From the NCBI RefSeq assembly GCF_019774615.1, contig NZ_CP081497.1, positions 124,001 to 188,000 on the forward strand: a stretch of 64,000 bases of DNA, in the 5' to 3' direction. The DNA comes from Streptomyces sp. BHT-5-2. Its GTDB lineage: Bacteria; Actinomycetota; Actinomycetes; Streptomycetales; Streptomycetaceae. The position numbers and the translations under genes were made by a program. This document shows positions 26,779-35,766 of the stretch, piece after piece (position 1 is the first letter of the stretch; every line of letters starts with the position of its first letter). The notes under the pieces were generated by a model. That model was given only the letters and a program-made list of their open reading frames with translations. It was not told the origin of the DNA and did not search any database.

Positions 26779-28200
26779 ATGCAGCGACACAGGAACCGCG
26801 ACCGCGCAGTGCCGAAGGAGCCGCACCGGTGGCGCCGTTACCGGGCACGGGGCAGGACGCTGGCCGGGGCGCTGGCCGCGGTCGGTCTCGCCGCCTTCGC
26901 CCCCTGGCCCTCGCAGGCCACCCCGCCCGGCGACCGGACCGTCACCGCCACCCTCTTCGAGTGGAAGTACGCCGACGTCGCCAGGGCCTGCACCGGCCAA
27001 CTCGGCCCGGCCGGCTACGGATACGTCGAGGTCTCGCCCGCCTCCGAGCACATCCAGGGCGACCAGTGGTGGACCTCGTACCAGCCGGTCAGCTACAAGA
27101 TCGCCGGCCGGCTGGGGGACCGCGACGCGTTCGCCGCCATGATCCGCAGCTGCCACACGGCCGGCGTCAAGGTCATCGCCGACGCCGTCGTCAACCACAT
27201 GTCGGCCGGATCGGGCACCGGCACCGGCGGCACCCGGTACACCAAGTACAACTACCCCGGCTACTACCAGGACCAGGACTTCCACGGCTGCCGCAAGCCG
27301 ATCTCCGACTACACCGACCGCGGCGACGTCCAGAACTGCGAACTGGTCGGCCTGGCCGACCTCGACACCGGCAGCGACTACGTCCGCACCACGATCGCCA
27401 AGTACCTCGACGACCTGCGGTCACTGGGCGTGGACGGCTTCCGGATCGACGCCGCCAAGCACATCGCCGCCACCGATCTCGCCGCCGTCAAGGGCAAGAT
27501 GAAGGACCCCGGCTACTGGGTGCAGGAGGTCGTCTACGGTGCCGGCGAGGCGGTCCAGCCCGACGAGTACACCGGCACCGGCGACGTCGACGAGTTCCGC
27601 TACGGCACCCACCTCAAGAGCGCCTTCCGGAGCGGCAACCTCGCCCAGCTCAAGTCGGTCGCGGACGGCAAGCTCGGCGGCGACCGGGCCCGGACGTTCG
27701 TCGACAACTGGGACACCGAGCGGAACGGTTCGACCCTGACGTACAAGGACGGTGCGGCCTACACCCTCGCCAACGTCTTCATGCTCGCCTCGCCGTACGG
27801 TTCGCCGAACGTCTACTCCGGCTACGAGTGGACCGACAAGGACGCCGGTCCGCCCGCCTCCGGCGCCGCCGGCTGGACCGACGAACACGCCAAGCGGGAG
27901 ATCACCGGGATGGTGGGGTTCCGCAACGCGGTGGGGGCGGCGGAGCTGAACAACTGGTGGGACAACGGGGCCAGTGCCATCGCTTTCGGACGGGGGTCGG
28001 CGGGGTTCGTCGCGATCAACTCCGGGGACGGGGCGGTGAGTCGGACGTTTGCGACGTCGTTGCCGGCCGGCACGTATTGCGACGTCGTCGCGGCGGATCC
28101 GGCGGCGTGCGACGGGCATACCGTCACGGTCGGGCAGGATGGTTCGGCGCAGCTGACCGTGCCCGGGCACAGTGCCGTGGCGCTGCATATCACTCGCTGA
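26779..28200 (+). CDS. Secreted alpha-amylase (GH13)
   Basis: The 473-residue protein carries an N-terminal basic and hydrophobic signal (ARGRTLAGALAAVGLAAFAP, ending near SQA). GH13 regions are visible: I DAVVNHM, II GFRIDAAKH (nucleophile Asp), III EVVYG (acid/base Glu), and IV FVDNWDTERN (transition-state Asp). Region IV has Trp where many alpha-amylases have His. The C-terminal ~80 residues form a beta-sandwich domain C. It hydrolyses alpha-1,4-glucans outside the cell. ATG 26779 follows AAGGAGCC. It ends 13 bp from the convergent dehydrogenase gene. Confidence 0.92.
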   Translation: MQRHRNRDRAVPKEPHRWRRYRARGRTLAGALAAVGLAAFAPWPSQATPPGDRTVTATLFEWKYADVARACTGQLGPAGYGYVEVSPASEHIQGDQWWTSYQPVSYKIAGRLGDRDAFAAMIRSCHTAGVKVIADAVVNHMSAGSGTGTGGTRYTKYNYPGYYQDQDFHGCRKPISDYTDRGDVQNCELVGLADLDTGSDYVRTTIAKYLDDLRSLGVDGFRIDAAKHIAATDLAAVKGKMKDPGYWVQEVVYGAGEAVQPDEYTGTGDVDEFRYGTHLKSAFRSGNLAQLKSVADGKLGGDRARTFVDNWDTERNGSTLTYKDGAAYTLANVFMLASPYGSPNVYSGYEWTDKDAGPPASGAAGWTDEHAKREITGMVGFRNAVGAAELNNWWDNGASAIAFGRGSAGFVAINSGDGAVSRTFATSLPAGTYCDVVAADPAACDGHTVTVGQDGSAQLTVPGHSAVALHITR

Positions 28201-28213
28201 CGCTCGCTCGTCC

Positions 28214-31195
28214 TCAAACGCCGGACGGGCTGGAGTCGTCGTCGGACGGGCCGGGGTTGTCGCCGGACGGGGCGGATGGGCGGGTCGCCCACTCCAGGGA
28301 CAGCAGGGCCGAGCGGTAGCCTCGGCCGTCCGTGGCGTGGTCCATGCCGATCTCGCACATGCGGTTCGCCGAGAGGTGGGCGTCGAAGGGGCGGGCGGTG
28401 ACCTCGGCCGCCTCCTTCGCGGTGGCGGACTCGGTCAACTCCCGGTGGAGCAGGCCGCGGTCGCCGGCGAAGGCGCAGCAGCCCGCGTCGTCCGGGACCA
28501 CCACCTCGCGGGCGCACGCCTCGGCGACCCGCCGCAGCTGATCCTCGTCGCCCAGATGCTGCATGGCGCAGGTGGGGTGGAGGACCGCGGAGCCCAGGGT
28601 GCGGTGGATCTCCAGACGGGGGAGGAGGTCGGCGGCCCAGACGACGGAGTCGACGACGGTCAGTTCGGCGTGCAGGGAGCGGTTGAACGGCGTGAGGTGG
28701 GGCGCCACTTCGTGGGCCAGGCCGAGGGTGCAGGAGGAGGCGTCCACCACCAGCGGCAGCTGCCCGCCGGCCGTCCAGCCCCAGGCCGCCTCGACGATGC
28801 GGTCGGCCATCAGCCGGTTGCCCCGCTCGTAGCCCTTGGAGTGCCAGATGGTGGCGCAGCAGGTGCCGGTGACGTCCGGCGGGATCCACACCGGGCGGCC
28901 GGCCCGCCGGCCGAGCGCCACCACCGCCTCGGGGAGGGACGGGCCGTGGTGGCCGGCGGGTTCGCCGAAGATCCGGTTCACACAGGCCGGGTAGTACACG
29001 GCGGTCGCGCCGGCGCGCTGCGTGGCGGGCAGCCGGCGGGCCGCGGCGCCGGGGATCTGCGGCAGCCACTCCGGCACCAGGTCGGGGCGGACGGCCCGGC
29101 GGGCGGCGCCGGTCGCCGCGGTCAGCCACCGGTCGTCGAGCCGGTCGGCGGCGGCCACCGCGAGCCGGGCCGCCCGCTCGACCACGGCGAAGTGCCGGGC
29201 GGTGCGCTCGGCGATCCGCTCCTCGCGCGGGGAGTGCCGGCGGTGCCGGAAGTCCTTCATCAGCGCGCCGGTGTCGATGCCCACCGGGCAGGCCAGCTTG
29301 CAGGTGGAGTCGCCGGCGCAGGTGTCCACCGCGGCGTAGCCGTAGGCGTCCAGCAGCGCGTCGTTCACCGCGGAGCGGGCCGGCTGGCGGAGCATCTCGC
29401 GGCGCAGCACGATGCGTTGGCGGGGGGTGGTGGTCAGGTCCTCGCTGGGGCAGGTCGGTTCGCAGAAGCCGCACTCGATGCACGGGTCGGCGACCGCCTC
29501 GACCTGCGGGATCGCCTTCAGACCGCGCAGGTGGGCGCGTGGGTCGCGGTCCAGGAGGACGCGCGGGGCGAGGATGCCGCGGGGGTCCACGATCTCCTTG
29601 ATCCGCCACATCGACGCGGTGGCGCGCGGGCCCCATTCCAACTCCAGGAACGGGGCGATGTTGCGGCCGGTGGCGTGCTCGGCCTTCAGCGAGCCGTCGA
29701 ACCGCTCGACGGTCAGCCGGCAGAAGTCGTCCATGAAGGCGGCGTAGCGGGCCACGTCGTCGGGGTCGGCGGCGTCGAAGGCGAGCAGGAAGTGCAGATT
29801 GCCGTGGGCGGCGTGGCCGGCGACCGCGGCGTCGAAGCCGTGCCGGGCCTGGAGTTCCAGCAGCGCGGTGCAGGCGTCGGCGAGCCGGGCCGGCGGGACC
29901 GCGAAGTCCTCGGTGATCAGGGTCGTCCCGGACGGCCGGGAGCCGCCGACCGCGGTGACGAACGCCTTGCGGGCCCGCCAGTAGCCGCCGCTGACGGCCG
30001 GGTCCCGGGTGAAGGCGTTGCCGACCGACGGCACCGGGGCGACCAGTTCCAGCCCGGCCAGCACCCGCGCCGCCGCTTCCTCGTACGCCCGCTGCGCGGC
30101 CTCGTCCGGTGCCCGGAACTCCACCAGCAGGGCCGCGGTCTCCTTGGGCAGCTCCGCCCAGTCGGCGGGCACCCCGGGCACGCTCACCGACGCGCGCAGG
30201 GTGTTGCCGTCCATCAGCTCCACGGCCCGCGCGCCCGCCTCGTTGAAGCGGGGGACGGCGGCGGCCGCGGCGGCGAGGGAGGGGAAGAAGAGGAGCGCGG
30301 TGGAGGTGTGCCGGTCCAGCGGCAGGGTGGTGAAGACCGTCTCGGCGATGAAGCCGAGGGTGCCCTCGGAGCCGACCATCAGCCCGCGCAGGATCTCCAC
30401 CGGCGTCCGCCCGTCGAGGAGGGCGTCCAAGCGATAGCCGTTGGTGTTCTTGAGCGTGTACTTCGCGCGGATCCGGGCCACCAGCTCCGGGTCCGCCTCG
30501 ATCTCGGCCTTCAGGGCCAGGAGTTCGGTGCAGAGCACCGGTTCGGCGCGGGCCAGCCGGGCGTCGGCGTCCGGGCGGGCGGTGTCGACGACGGTGCCGG
30601 ACGGCAGCACGAAGGTCAGTGAGGCCAGCGTGCGATAGGAGTTGCGGGTGGTGCCGGCGGTCATCCCGGAGGCGTTGTTGGCGACCACCCCGCCCACGGT
30701 GCAGGCGATGGCGCTGGCCGGGTCGGGGCCCAGCAGCCGGCCGTGCCGGGCCAGCGCCGCATTGGCCCGTACGACGGTGGTGCCGGGCCGGATCCGGGCC
30801 CGGGCGCCGTCGTCCAGCACCTCGATCCCGGACCAGTGGCGGCGGACGTCGACGAGGATGTCCTCGCCCTGCGCCTGGCCGTTGAGGGAGGTGCCGGCGG
30901 CCCGGAAGACGACGTGGCGGCCGTGGGCGCGGGCGTAGGAGAACACCGCGGCGACGTCCTCGGCGGTCTCGGCGACCACCACGACCTGCGGCAGGAAGCG
31001 GTAGGGGCTGGCGTCGGAGGCGTAGCGGACCAGGTCGGTGACGGTGTGCCGCACCTTGTCCGGGCCGAGCAGGGCGAGCAGGTCGCCGCGCAGCGGTTCG
31101 GGGGTGCCGGCCGCCAGCCGCTCGGGCACCCGGTCCGGCGCGGGGTGGGTGGTGCGGGGCCGCAGGGCTTCGGGCGTGGGCTCCAGCAGGGGCAC
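28214..31195 (-). CDS. Fused FAD-linked / Fe-S 2-hydroxy-acid dehydrogenase (GlcD-GlcF-like)
   Basis: The 993-residue fusion begins with a PCMH-type FAD domain: GRHVVFRAAGTSLNGQAQGEDI, VGGVVANNASGM and VGSEGTLGFIAETVF. A linker with cysteine clusters for two 4Fe-4S centres follows (CIECGFCEPTCPSEDLTTTP and CAGDSTCKLACPVGID). The C-terminal cysteine-rich domains (TGTCCATIWHSKGYERG, DDAGCCAFAGDRGLLH) resemble GlcF. It probably oxidises D-lactate or another D-2-hydroxy acid and passes electrons to the quinone pool. GTG 31195 follows GGAGGTGA and is preferred to GTG 31201. The MarR gene lies just upstream on the same strand. Confidence 0.92.
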   Translation of the reverse strand: MPLLEPTPEALRPRTTHPAPDRVPERLAAGTPEPLRGDLLALLGPDKVRHTVTDLVRYASDASPYRFLPQVVVVAETAEDVAAVFSYARAHGRHVVFRAAGTSLNGQAQGEDILVDVRRHWSGIEVLDDGARARIRPGTTVVRANAALARHGRLLGPDPASAIACTVGGVVANNASGMTAGTTRNSYRTLASLTFVLPSGTVVDTARPDADARLARAEPVLCTELLALKAEIEADPELVARIRAKYTLKNTNGYRLDALLDGRTPVEILRGLMVGSEGTLGFIAETVFTTLPLDRHTSTALLFFPSLAAAAAAVPRFNEAGARAVELMDGNTLRASVSVPGVPADWAELPKETAALLVEFRAPDEAAQRAYEEAAARVLAGLELVAPVPSVGNAFTRDPAVSGGYWRARKAFVTAVGGSRPSGTTLITEDFAVPPARLADACTALLELQARHGFDAAVAGHAAHGNLHFLLAFDAADPDDVARYAAFMDDFCRLTVERFDGSLKAEHATGRNIAPFLELEWGPRATASMWRIKEIVDPRGILAPRVLLDRDPRAHLRGLKAIPQVEAVADPCIECGFCEPTCPSEDLTTTPRQRIVLRREMLRQPARSAVNDALLDAYGYAAVDTCAGDSTCKLACPVGIDTGALMKDFRHRRHSPREERIAERTARHFAVVERAARLAVAAADRLDDRWLTAATGAARRAVRPDLVPEWLPQIPGAAARRLPATQRAGATAVYYPACVNRIFGEPAGHHGPSLPEAVVALGRRAGRPVWIPPDVTGTCCATIWHSKGYERGNRLMADRIVEAAWGWTAGGQLPLVVDASSCTLGLAHEVAPHLTPFNRSLHAELTVVDSVVWAADLLPRLEIHRTLGSAVLHPTCAMQHLGDEDQLRRVAEACAREVVVPDDAGCCAFAGDRGLLHRELTESATAKEAAEVTARPFDAHLSANRMCEIGMDHATDGRGYRSALLSLEWATRPSAPSGDNPGPSDDDSSPSGV

Positions 31196-31243
31196 GGTCA
31201 CCTCCGGTCGCCTGCGCGTCGGACGGCGCGGCAGGCCAGTGCG

Positions 31244-31726
31244 TCAGGTCTGTGCGTCGGGTCGGTGCGGTTCACCCGGTCCGTCGACGAGGGTGGCGAG
31301 CAGGCCGCCGAGCAGCTCGCGCTGTGCGGCGGTCAGTGGAGCCAGGATCTCCTCCGCGGCGGCCCGGCGCGCGCCGCGCAACGCCCGGAGCGCGGACCGG
31401 CCGGTGTCGGTCAGTTCGATCCGCACCACCCGGCGGTTGGCCGGGTCGGGCACCCGGCGCACCGTGCCGTTCGCCTCCAGGGCGTCCACCAGTGTCGTCA
31501 CCGCCCGGGGCACCACCTCCAGCCGCTCGGCGAGGTCGGCCATCCGGGGCGGGGTGTCGCGGCAGTGGCCGACGATCCGCAGCAGACGGGACTGCGCGGG
31601 GGTGACGGCGAGGTCCAGGTGGGCCATGTGGCGCTTCTGGGCACGCTGCATCCGGCGGGTCAGCCGCACCAGCTGCTCGGCCACGTTGGCTTCGGTGGCG
31701 CCGGCCGACGGCTCGGGGGAGGGCAT
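31244..31726 (-). CDS. MarR-family transcriptional regulator
   Basis: The 160-residue winged-helix protein shows TPAQSRLLRIVGHC, RMADLAERLEVVPRAVTTLVDALEANGTVRRV (recognition helix) and PANRRVVRIELTDTGRSAL (wing). It is divergent from an ABC exporter gene (31859), an arrangement typical of MarR repressors controlling drug efflux. A TCATTGT-N11-ACAATGA palindrome lies just upstream. ATG 31726 (MPSPEPS) is preferred, since the alternative ATG 31753 falls inside that palindrome. Confidence 0.88.
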   Translation of the reverse strand: MPSPEPSAGATEANVAEQLVRLTRRMQRAQKRHMAHLDLAVTPAQSRLLRIVGHCRDTPPRMADLAERLEVVPRAVTTLVDALEANGTVRRVPDPANRRVVRIELTDTGRSALRALRGARRAAAEEILAPLTAAQRELLGGLLATLVDGPGEPHRPDAQT

Positions 31727-31749
31727 GGCCACAGAGTACAGGACAAGAT

Positions 31750-31774
31750 TCATTGTGAGTATAGGTAACAATGA
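31750..31774. promoter_or_regulatory. MarR-type operator candidate
   Basis: TCATTGT at 31750-31756 and ACAATGA at 31768-31774 form perfect 7-bp inverted arms separated by 11 bp. It is AT-rich in a GC-rich genome and sits in the 132-bp divergent region between the MarR gene and the ABC exporter gene. A MarR dimer repressing both is the simplest reading. Confidence 0.55.
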
Positions 31775-31858
31775 GCTAGGCTCGGCAAAGTTCCGATCCG
31801 TCCCGCCCCTGGATCCCGCCAGCCCCCTGCTTCCCACCCTCCCCCCTCGAAGGAGCCC

Positions 31859-33715
31859 ATGCGCCCCGAAGAACCGAACTGGACGCCGCCGCCCAAGGAC
31901 CCGGACGCCCCGGTCCAGCTGCGGCGGATCCTCGCGCTGTTCCGCCCCTACCGCGGCCGGCTGGCCCTGGTCGGCCTGCTCGTCGCCGCCTCCTCCCTGG
32001 TCTCGGTGGCCTCCCCGTTCCTGCTCCGGGAGATCCTGGACGTCGCCATACCCGGCCGCCGCACCGGACTGCTGACCCTGCTCGCCCTGGGCATGATCGC
32101 CACCGCCGTCACCACCAGCGTCTTCGGCGTCCTGCAAACCCTGATCTCCACCACCGTCGGCCAGCGCGTCATGCACGACCTGCGCACCGCCGTCTACGCC
32201 AAGCTCCAGCGGATGCCGCTGGCGTTCTTCACCCGCACCCGCACCGGCGAGGTCCAGTCCCGGATCGCCAACGACATCGGCGGGATGCAGGCCACCGTCA
32301 CCTCCACCGCCACGTCCCTGGTCTCCAATCTCACCTCGGTCACCGCCACCGTCGTCGCCATGGTCGCCCTCGACTGGCGGCTGACCGTCGTCTCGCTGCT
32401 GCTGCTCCCGCTCTTCGTCTGGATCAGCCGCCGGGTCGGCAACGAACGCAAGAAGATCACCACCAAGCGGCAGAAGCAGATGGCGGCGATGTCCGCGATG
32501 GTCACCGAGTCCCTCTCGGTCAGCGGTGTGCTGCTCGGCCGCACCATGGGCCGTGCCGACTCGCTCACCAGCGGCTTCGCCGCCGAGTCCGAGCGCCTGG
32601 TCGACCTGGAGGTCCGCGCCAACATGGCCGGCCGCTGGCGGATGGCCACCATCGGCATCGTCATGGCCGCCATGCCCGCGCTCATCTACTGGGCGGCCGG
32701 CCTGGTCCTCCAACTCGGCGGCCCGGTCTTCTCCATAGGCACCCTGGTCGCCTTCGTCTCCCTCCAGCAGGGCCTGCTGCGCCCCACCGTCTCCCTGCTG
32801 ACCACCGGCGTCCAGATGCAGACCTCGCTCGCGCTCTTCCAGCGCATCTTCGAATACCTCGACCTGCCGGTCACCCTCACCGAGCCGGCCGAACCCGTCC
32901 GACTCCCCGCCCCGCGCGGCGAGATCCGCTTCGAGAACGTCACCTTCGGCTACGACCCGGAGGCCGCCCCCACCCTCGACGGCATCGACCTCACCGTCCC
33001 GGCCGGCACCAGCCTCGCCGTCGTCGGCGCCACCGGCAGCGGCAAGACCACCCTGAGCTACCTCGTCCCGCGCCTCTACGACGTCACCGGCGGCCGGGTC
33101 ACCCTCGACGGCACCGACGTCCGCGACCTCGGCTTCGACACCCTGGCCCGGGCCGTCGGCGTGGTCTCCCAGGAGACCTACCTCTTCCACGCCTCGGTCG
33201 CCGAGAACCTCCGCTTCGCCAAGCCCGACGCCACCGACGAGGAGATCGAGCGCGCCGCCCGCATCGCCCAGATCCACGACCACATCGCGGCCCTCCCCGA
33301 GGGCTACGACACCGTCGTCGGCGAACGCGGCCACCGCTTCTCCGGCGGCGAGAAGCAGCGCCTGGCCCTCGCCCGCACCCTCCTGCGCGACCCGCCGGTG
33401 CTCGTCCTCGACGAGGCCACCAGCGCCCTGGACACCCGTACCGAACACGCCGTCCAGCAGGCCGTCGACGCGCTCTCCGCCGGCCGCACCACGCTCACCA
33501 TCGCGCACCGTCTCTCCACGGTCCGGGACGCCGACCAGATCGTCGTCCTGGACGGCGGCCGGATCGCCGAACGCGGCACCCACGACGAACTGCTGGCCGC
33601 CGACGGCCGCTACGCCGCCCTGGTCCGCCGCGACACCCGCCCGGACCCGGCGGACGACCCGGCCGGTCCGGCCGGTGCCGGCGACGACGGCCGCGCCCCC
33701 GGGGTCCTGGTGTGA
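31859..33715 (+). CDS. ABC multidrug-type exporter (fused membrane and ATPase domains)
   Basis: The 618-residue homodimer-type exporter has six N-terminal helices (LALVGLLVAASSLVSVASPF onward) and a fully canonical ATPase: Walker A GATGSGKTTLSYL, Q-loop VVSQETYLF, signature FSGGEKQRLALAR, Walker B VLVLDEATSALD, H-loop TIAHRLST. The substrate is unknown; the divergent MarR gene suggests inducible efflux of a toxic compound. The start ATG follows CGAAGGAGCCC. Confidence 0.93.
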   Translation: MRPEEPNWTPPPKDPDAPVQLRRILALFRPYRGRLALVGLLVAASSLVSVASPFLLREILDVAIPGRRTGLLTLLALGMIATAVTTSVFGVLQTLISTTVGQRVMHDLRTAVYAKLQRMPLAFFTRTRTGEVQSRIANDIGGMQATVTSTATSLVSNLTSVTATVVAMVALDWRLTVVSLLLLPLFVWISRRVGNERKKITTKRQKQMAAMSAMVTESLSVSGVLLGRTMGRADSLTSGFAAESERLVDLEVRANMAGRWRMATIGIVMAAMPALIYWAAGLVLQLGGPVFSIGTLVAFVSLQQGLLRPTVSLLTTGVQMQTSLALFQRIFEYLDLPVTLTEPAEPVRLPAPRGEIRFENVTFGYDPEAAPTLDGIDLTVPAGTSLAVVGATGSGKTTLSYLVPRLYDVTGGRVTLDGTDVRDLGFDTLARAVGVVSQETYLFHASVAENLRFAKPDATDEEIERAARIAQIHDHIAALPEGYDTVVGERGHRFSGGEKQRLALARTLLRDPPVLVLDEATSALDTRTEHAVQQAVDALSAGRTTLTIAHRLSTVRDADQIVVLDGGRIAERGTHDELLAADGRYAALVRRDTRPDPADDPAGPAGAGDDGRAPGVLV

Positions 33716-33738
33716 CCGGGACCGGGGGGGCGTCCCGG
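33716..33738. terminator. GC-rich hairpin after ABC exporter gene
   Basis: CCGGGAC at 33716-33722 and GTCCCGG at 33732-33738 are perfect 7-bp arms directly after the TGA of the ABC gene. It sits between convergent genes and is a plausible Streptomyces terminator without a U-tract. Confidence 0.4.
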
Positions 33739-33779
33739 GGGCGTCCCGGGAAGGGGCACGGCGAGGGGCCGGGCGGTGG

Positions 33780-34958
33780 TCAGAGCACGGCCGGGTCGAT
33801 CGCCCGCGCCATCGCCGCGTAGCCCTCGTCGCCCGGGTGCTTGAAGTCCCCGCTGTCGTAGGCGGGCAGCAGCGCGTCCGGGTCGGCCGGGTCCGCCAGC
33901 GCCGCCGCGAAGTCGGCCACCGCGTCGAACGCGCCGCCGGTCCGGATCCAGTCGTTGACCGCCCGGCGCTTCGCCTCCGCGGCCGGCGTGTGGTACTCCG
34001 ACCCCTTGAACGGCATGATCGTCCCGCCGACCACCCGCACCCCCGCCGCGTGCGCCCGGTCGATCAACTCCCGGTATCCGGCGATCAGTTGCTCGACGGA
34101 GTGGTCCGGGTTCGGCTTGTACGTCGGCAGGTCGACCTCGCTGAAGCCGATGTCGTTCAGGCCCACCAGGACGACCACCGACCGCACGCCCGGCTGCGCC
34201 AGCACGTCCCGGCCGAACCGCGCCCCGGCCCGCTCGCCGAAATACGGCGCGTCGTTCAGCAGCAGATTGCCGCCGATGCCGAGGTTGAGGACCCGCAGCG
34301 GACGGCCCTCGGCGGCCAGCCGCTCGGCCAGCGCGTCCGAGTAGCGCCGGTCGGCGTCGACGGTCGAGCCGAAGCCGTCGGTGAGCGAGTCGCCGAAGAG
34401 CACCACGGTGTCCCGCTCCGCCGGGCCGCCGTCGGCCAGCTCCACCGCGGCCAGGTAGTACCACGACACGGTGGTCTCCCCGAAGACCGCCGGATCCGCC
34501 TCGCCCAGCTGCTGGCCGGCGGCCCGGTACGCGGTGGCCCACGCCTGCGCGTGGAATGTCGCCGGACCGGTCGGCCCGGCGAAGTACAGCGACACGGTGA
34601 GTGACTCCAGCGCCGCCACCGTCACCTCCGCCGCATCGCTGACGACCTCGCCGCCCGCCGGGATCCGCACCGACTCCGCGCCGCCGAAGGTCAGCGGCCG
34701 CACCGAACCCGGCGCCACCGCCGCCCCGTCACCGGCCCGGGCGACACTGGCCCCGGACACCTCCAGCGGCGCGGTCCCGTAGCGGTTGGAGAGCCGGATC
34801 CGGGCCCGGGTCCCCGCCCCGGTGACCCGTACGGTCTGCCGCACCGTCTGGTCCGCGAAGCCCTCCTCGGCCCAGTTCTTGTGGAACCCCTCGCTGGGGC
34901 GCTGCACGGCCGTGGCCCAACCGGACTGCCACACCGGGGAGTCGTCGTTGCTGTTCAT
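33780..34958 (-). CDS. SGNH/GDSL-family hydrolase
   Basis: The 392-residue protein has an N-terminal beta-sandwich (~residues 15-170, HKNWAEEGFADQTVRQTVRV, IRLSNRYGTAPLEVSG). A SGNH hydrolase domain follows: block I VVLFGDSLTDGFG (nucleophile Ser), block II LNLGIGGNLLL, block III VVLVGLNDIG, block V DFKHPGDEGY (Asp/His). Members are esterases or carbohydrate deacetylases. No signal peptide is visible. It lies downstream of the lut operon beyond a strong hairpin and is probably independently transcribed. Confidence 0.88.
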   Translation of the reverse strand: MNSNDDSPVWQSGWATAVQRPSEGFHKNWAEEGFADQTVRQTVRVTGAGTRARIRLSNRYGTAPLEVSGASVARAGDGAAVAPGSVRPLTFGGAESVRIPAGGEVVSDAAEVTVAALESLTVSLYFAGPTGPATFHAQAWATAYRAAGQQLGEADPAVFGETTVSWYYLAAVELADGGPAERDTVVLFGDSLTDGFGSTVDADRRYSDALAERLAAEGRPLRVLNLGIGGNLLLNDAPYFGERAGARFGRDVLAQPGVRSVVVLVGLNDIGFSEVDLPTYKPNPDHSVEQLIAGYRELIDRAHAAGVRVVGGTIMPFKGSEYHTPAAEAKRRAVNDWIRTGGAFDAVADFAAALADPADPDALLPAYDSGDFKHPGDEGYAAMARAIDPAVL

Positions 34959-35038
34959 GGGGTGCTGCCTGCCTCTCGGTCATCTGCTCGGTGGCGATGA
35001 CCAGGAGTCTGCCGAGCGGCGCGAGGGGTACCCAGACA

Positions 35039-35077
35039 CCTGTCGGTGGTACGCATCCGGTGCGTACCACCGACAGG
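35039..35077 (-). terminator. Strong 17-bp hairpin after lutC
   Basis: CCTGTCGGTGGTACGCA at 35039-35055 pairs perfectly with 35061-35077 across a 5-base loop. It lies 33 bp beyond the lutC stop on the minus strand and upstream of the GDSL gene, so it probably terminates the lut operon. Confidence 0.65.
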
Positions 35078-35109
35078 GTCACCCTCCGCGCCGGCCGGCC
35101 CGGCCGGGT

Positions 35110-35766
35110 TCAGCTCCCGCCCTCCTCCGCCAGCAGGACCACCTCCAGCGTCCGCGGCCCGTGCACCCCCTCCACCCGGTCGAGTTCGATGTCGCTGGTG
35201 GCGGACGGCCCGGAGATCCACGTCAGCGGGCGCTCCGGCGACAGCCGCGGCAGCGCCTCGGGCACCGAGCCGACGACCTGCCCGGGCACCCGCACCACAC
35301 AGAGGTGATGGTCCGGGACGAGGGTGATCCGGCGGCTGCCCTGGTCCGGGCCGGCGTCCAGCACCAGCGTGCCGGTCTCCGCGACCGCCAGCGCACATCC
35401 CGTCACCACGCTGTCCACCGCGTCCAGTTCCCGCGCGGTGTCGCCGGCCCGGTCCGGAAGCACGGTGACCTCGGCGGCGGACAGCCACCGCGGATCCAGC
35501 CCGGTCGGCGCCACCACCGTCCGCGCCCCGCGCTCGGCCAGCAGCCGGCCGATCAGCGCCGGCAGTTCGCCGGGCGCGCAGCGGTGCACCACCGCCCGGT
35601 AGTCGGCGAGGTTCTCCGCCAGCAGCTCCACGGTCTCCTCGGTCGTCCGGGAGCCGTGCACCCGGAGGTAGTCCCGGGGCACCGGCGGATCGTGCGGCCC
35701 CTCGCCGCGCGGCACATCGGCCAGCGCCCGCCGGACCCGCGCCAGCACCACGTCCCTGCTGCTCAC
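35110..35766 (-). CDS. lutC: Lactate utilization protein C (LUD domain)
   Basis: The 218-residue LUD-domain protein contains VTGCALAVAETGTLVL, then RRITLVPDHHLCVV and the ending TWISGPSATSDIELDRVEGVHGP, all LutC/YkgG signatures. With LutA and LutB it forms the iron-sulfur L-lactate oxidase complex (LutABC) converting L-lactate to pyruvate. GTG 35766 overlaps the lutB stop (GTGA), indicating translational coupling. It is the last gene of the operon. Confidence 0.93.
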   Translation of the reverse strand: MSSRDVVLARVRRALADVPRGEGPHDPPVPRDYLRVHGSRTTEETVELLAENLADYRAVVHRCAPGELPALIGRLLAERGARTVVAPTGLDPRWLSAAEVTVLPDRAGDTARELDAVDSVVTGCALAVAETGTLVLDAGPDQGSRRITLVPDHHLCVVRVPGQVVGSVPEALPRLSPERPLTWISGPSATSDIELDRVEGVHGPRTLEVVLLAEEGGS

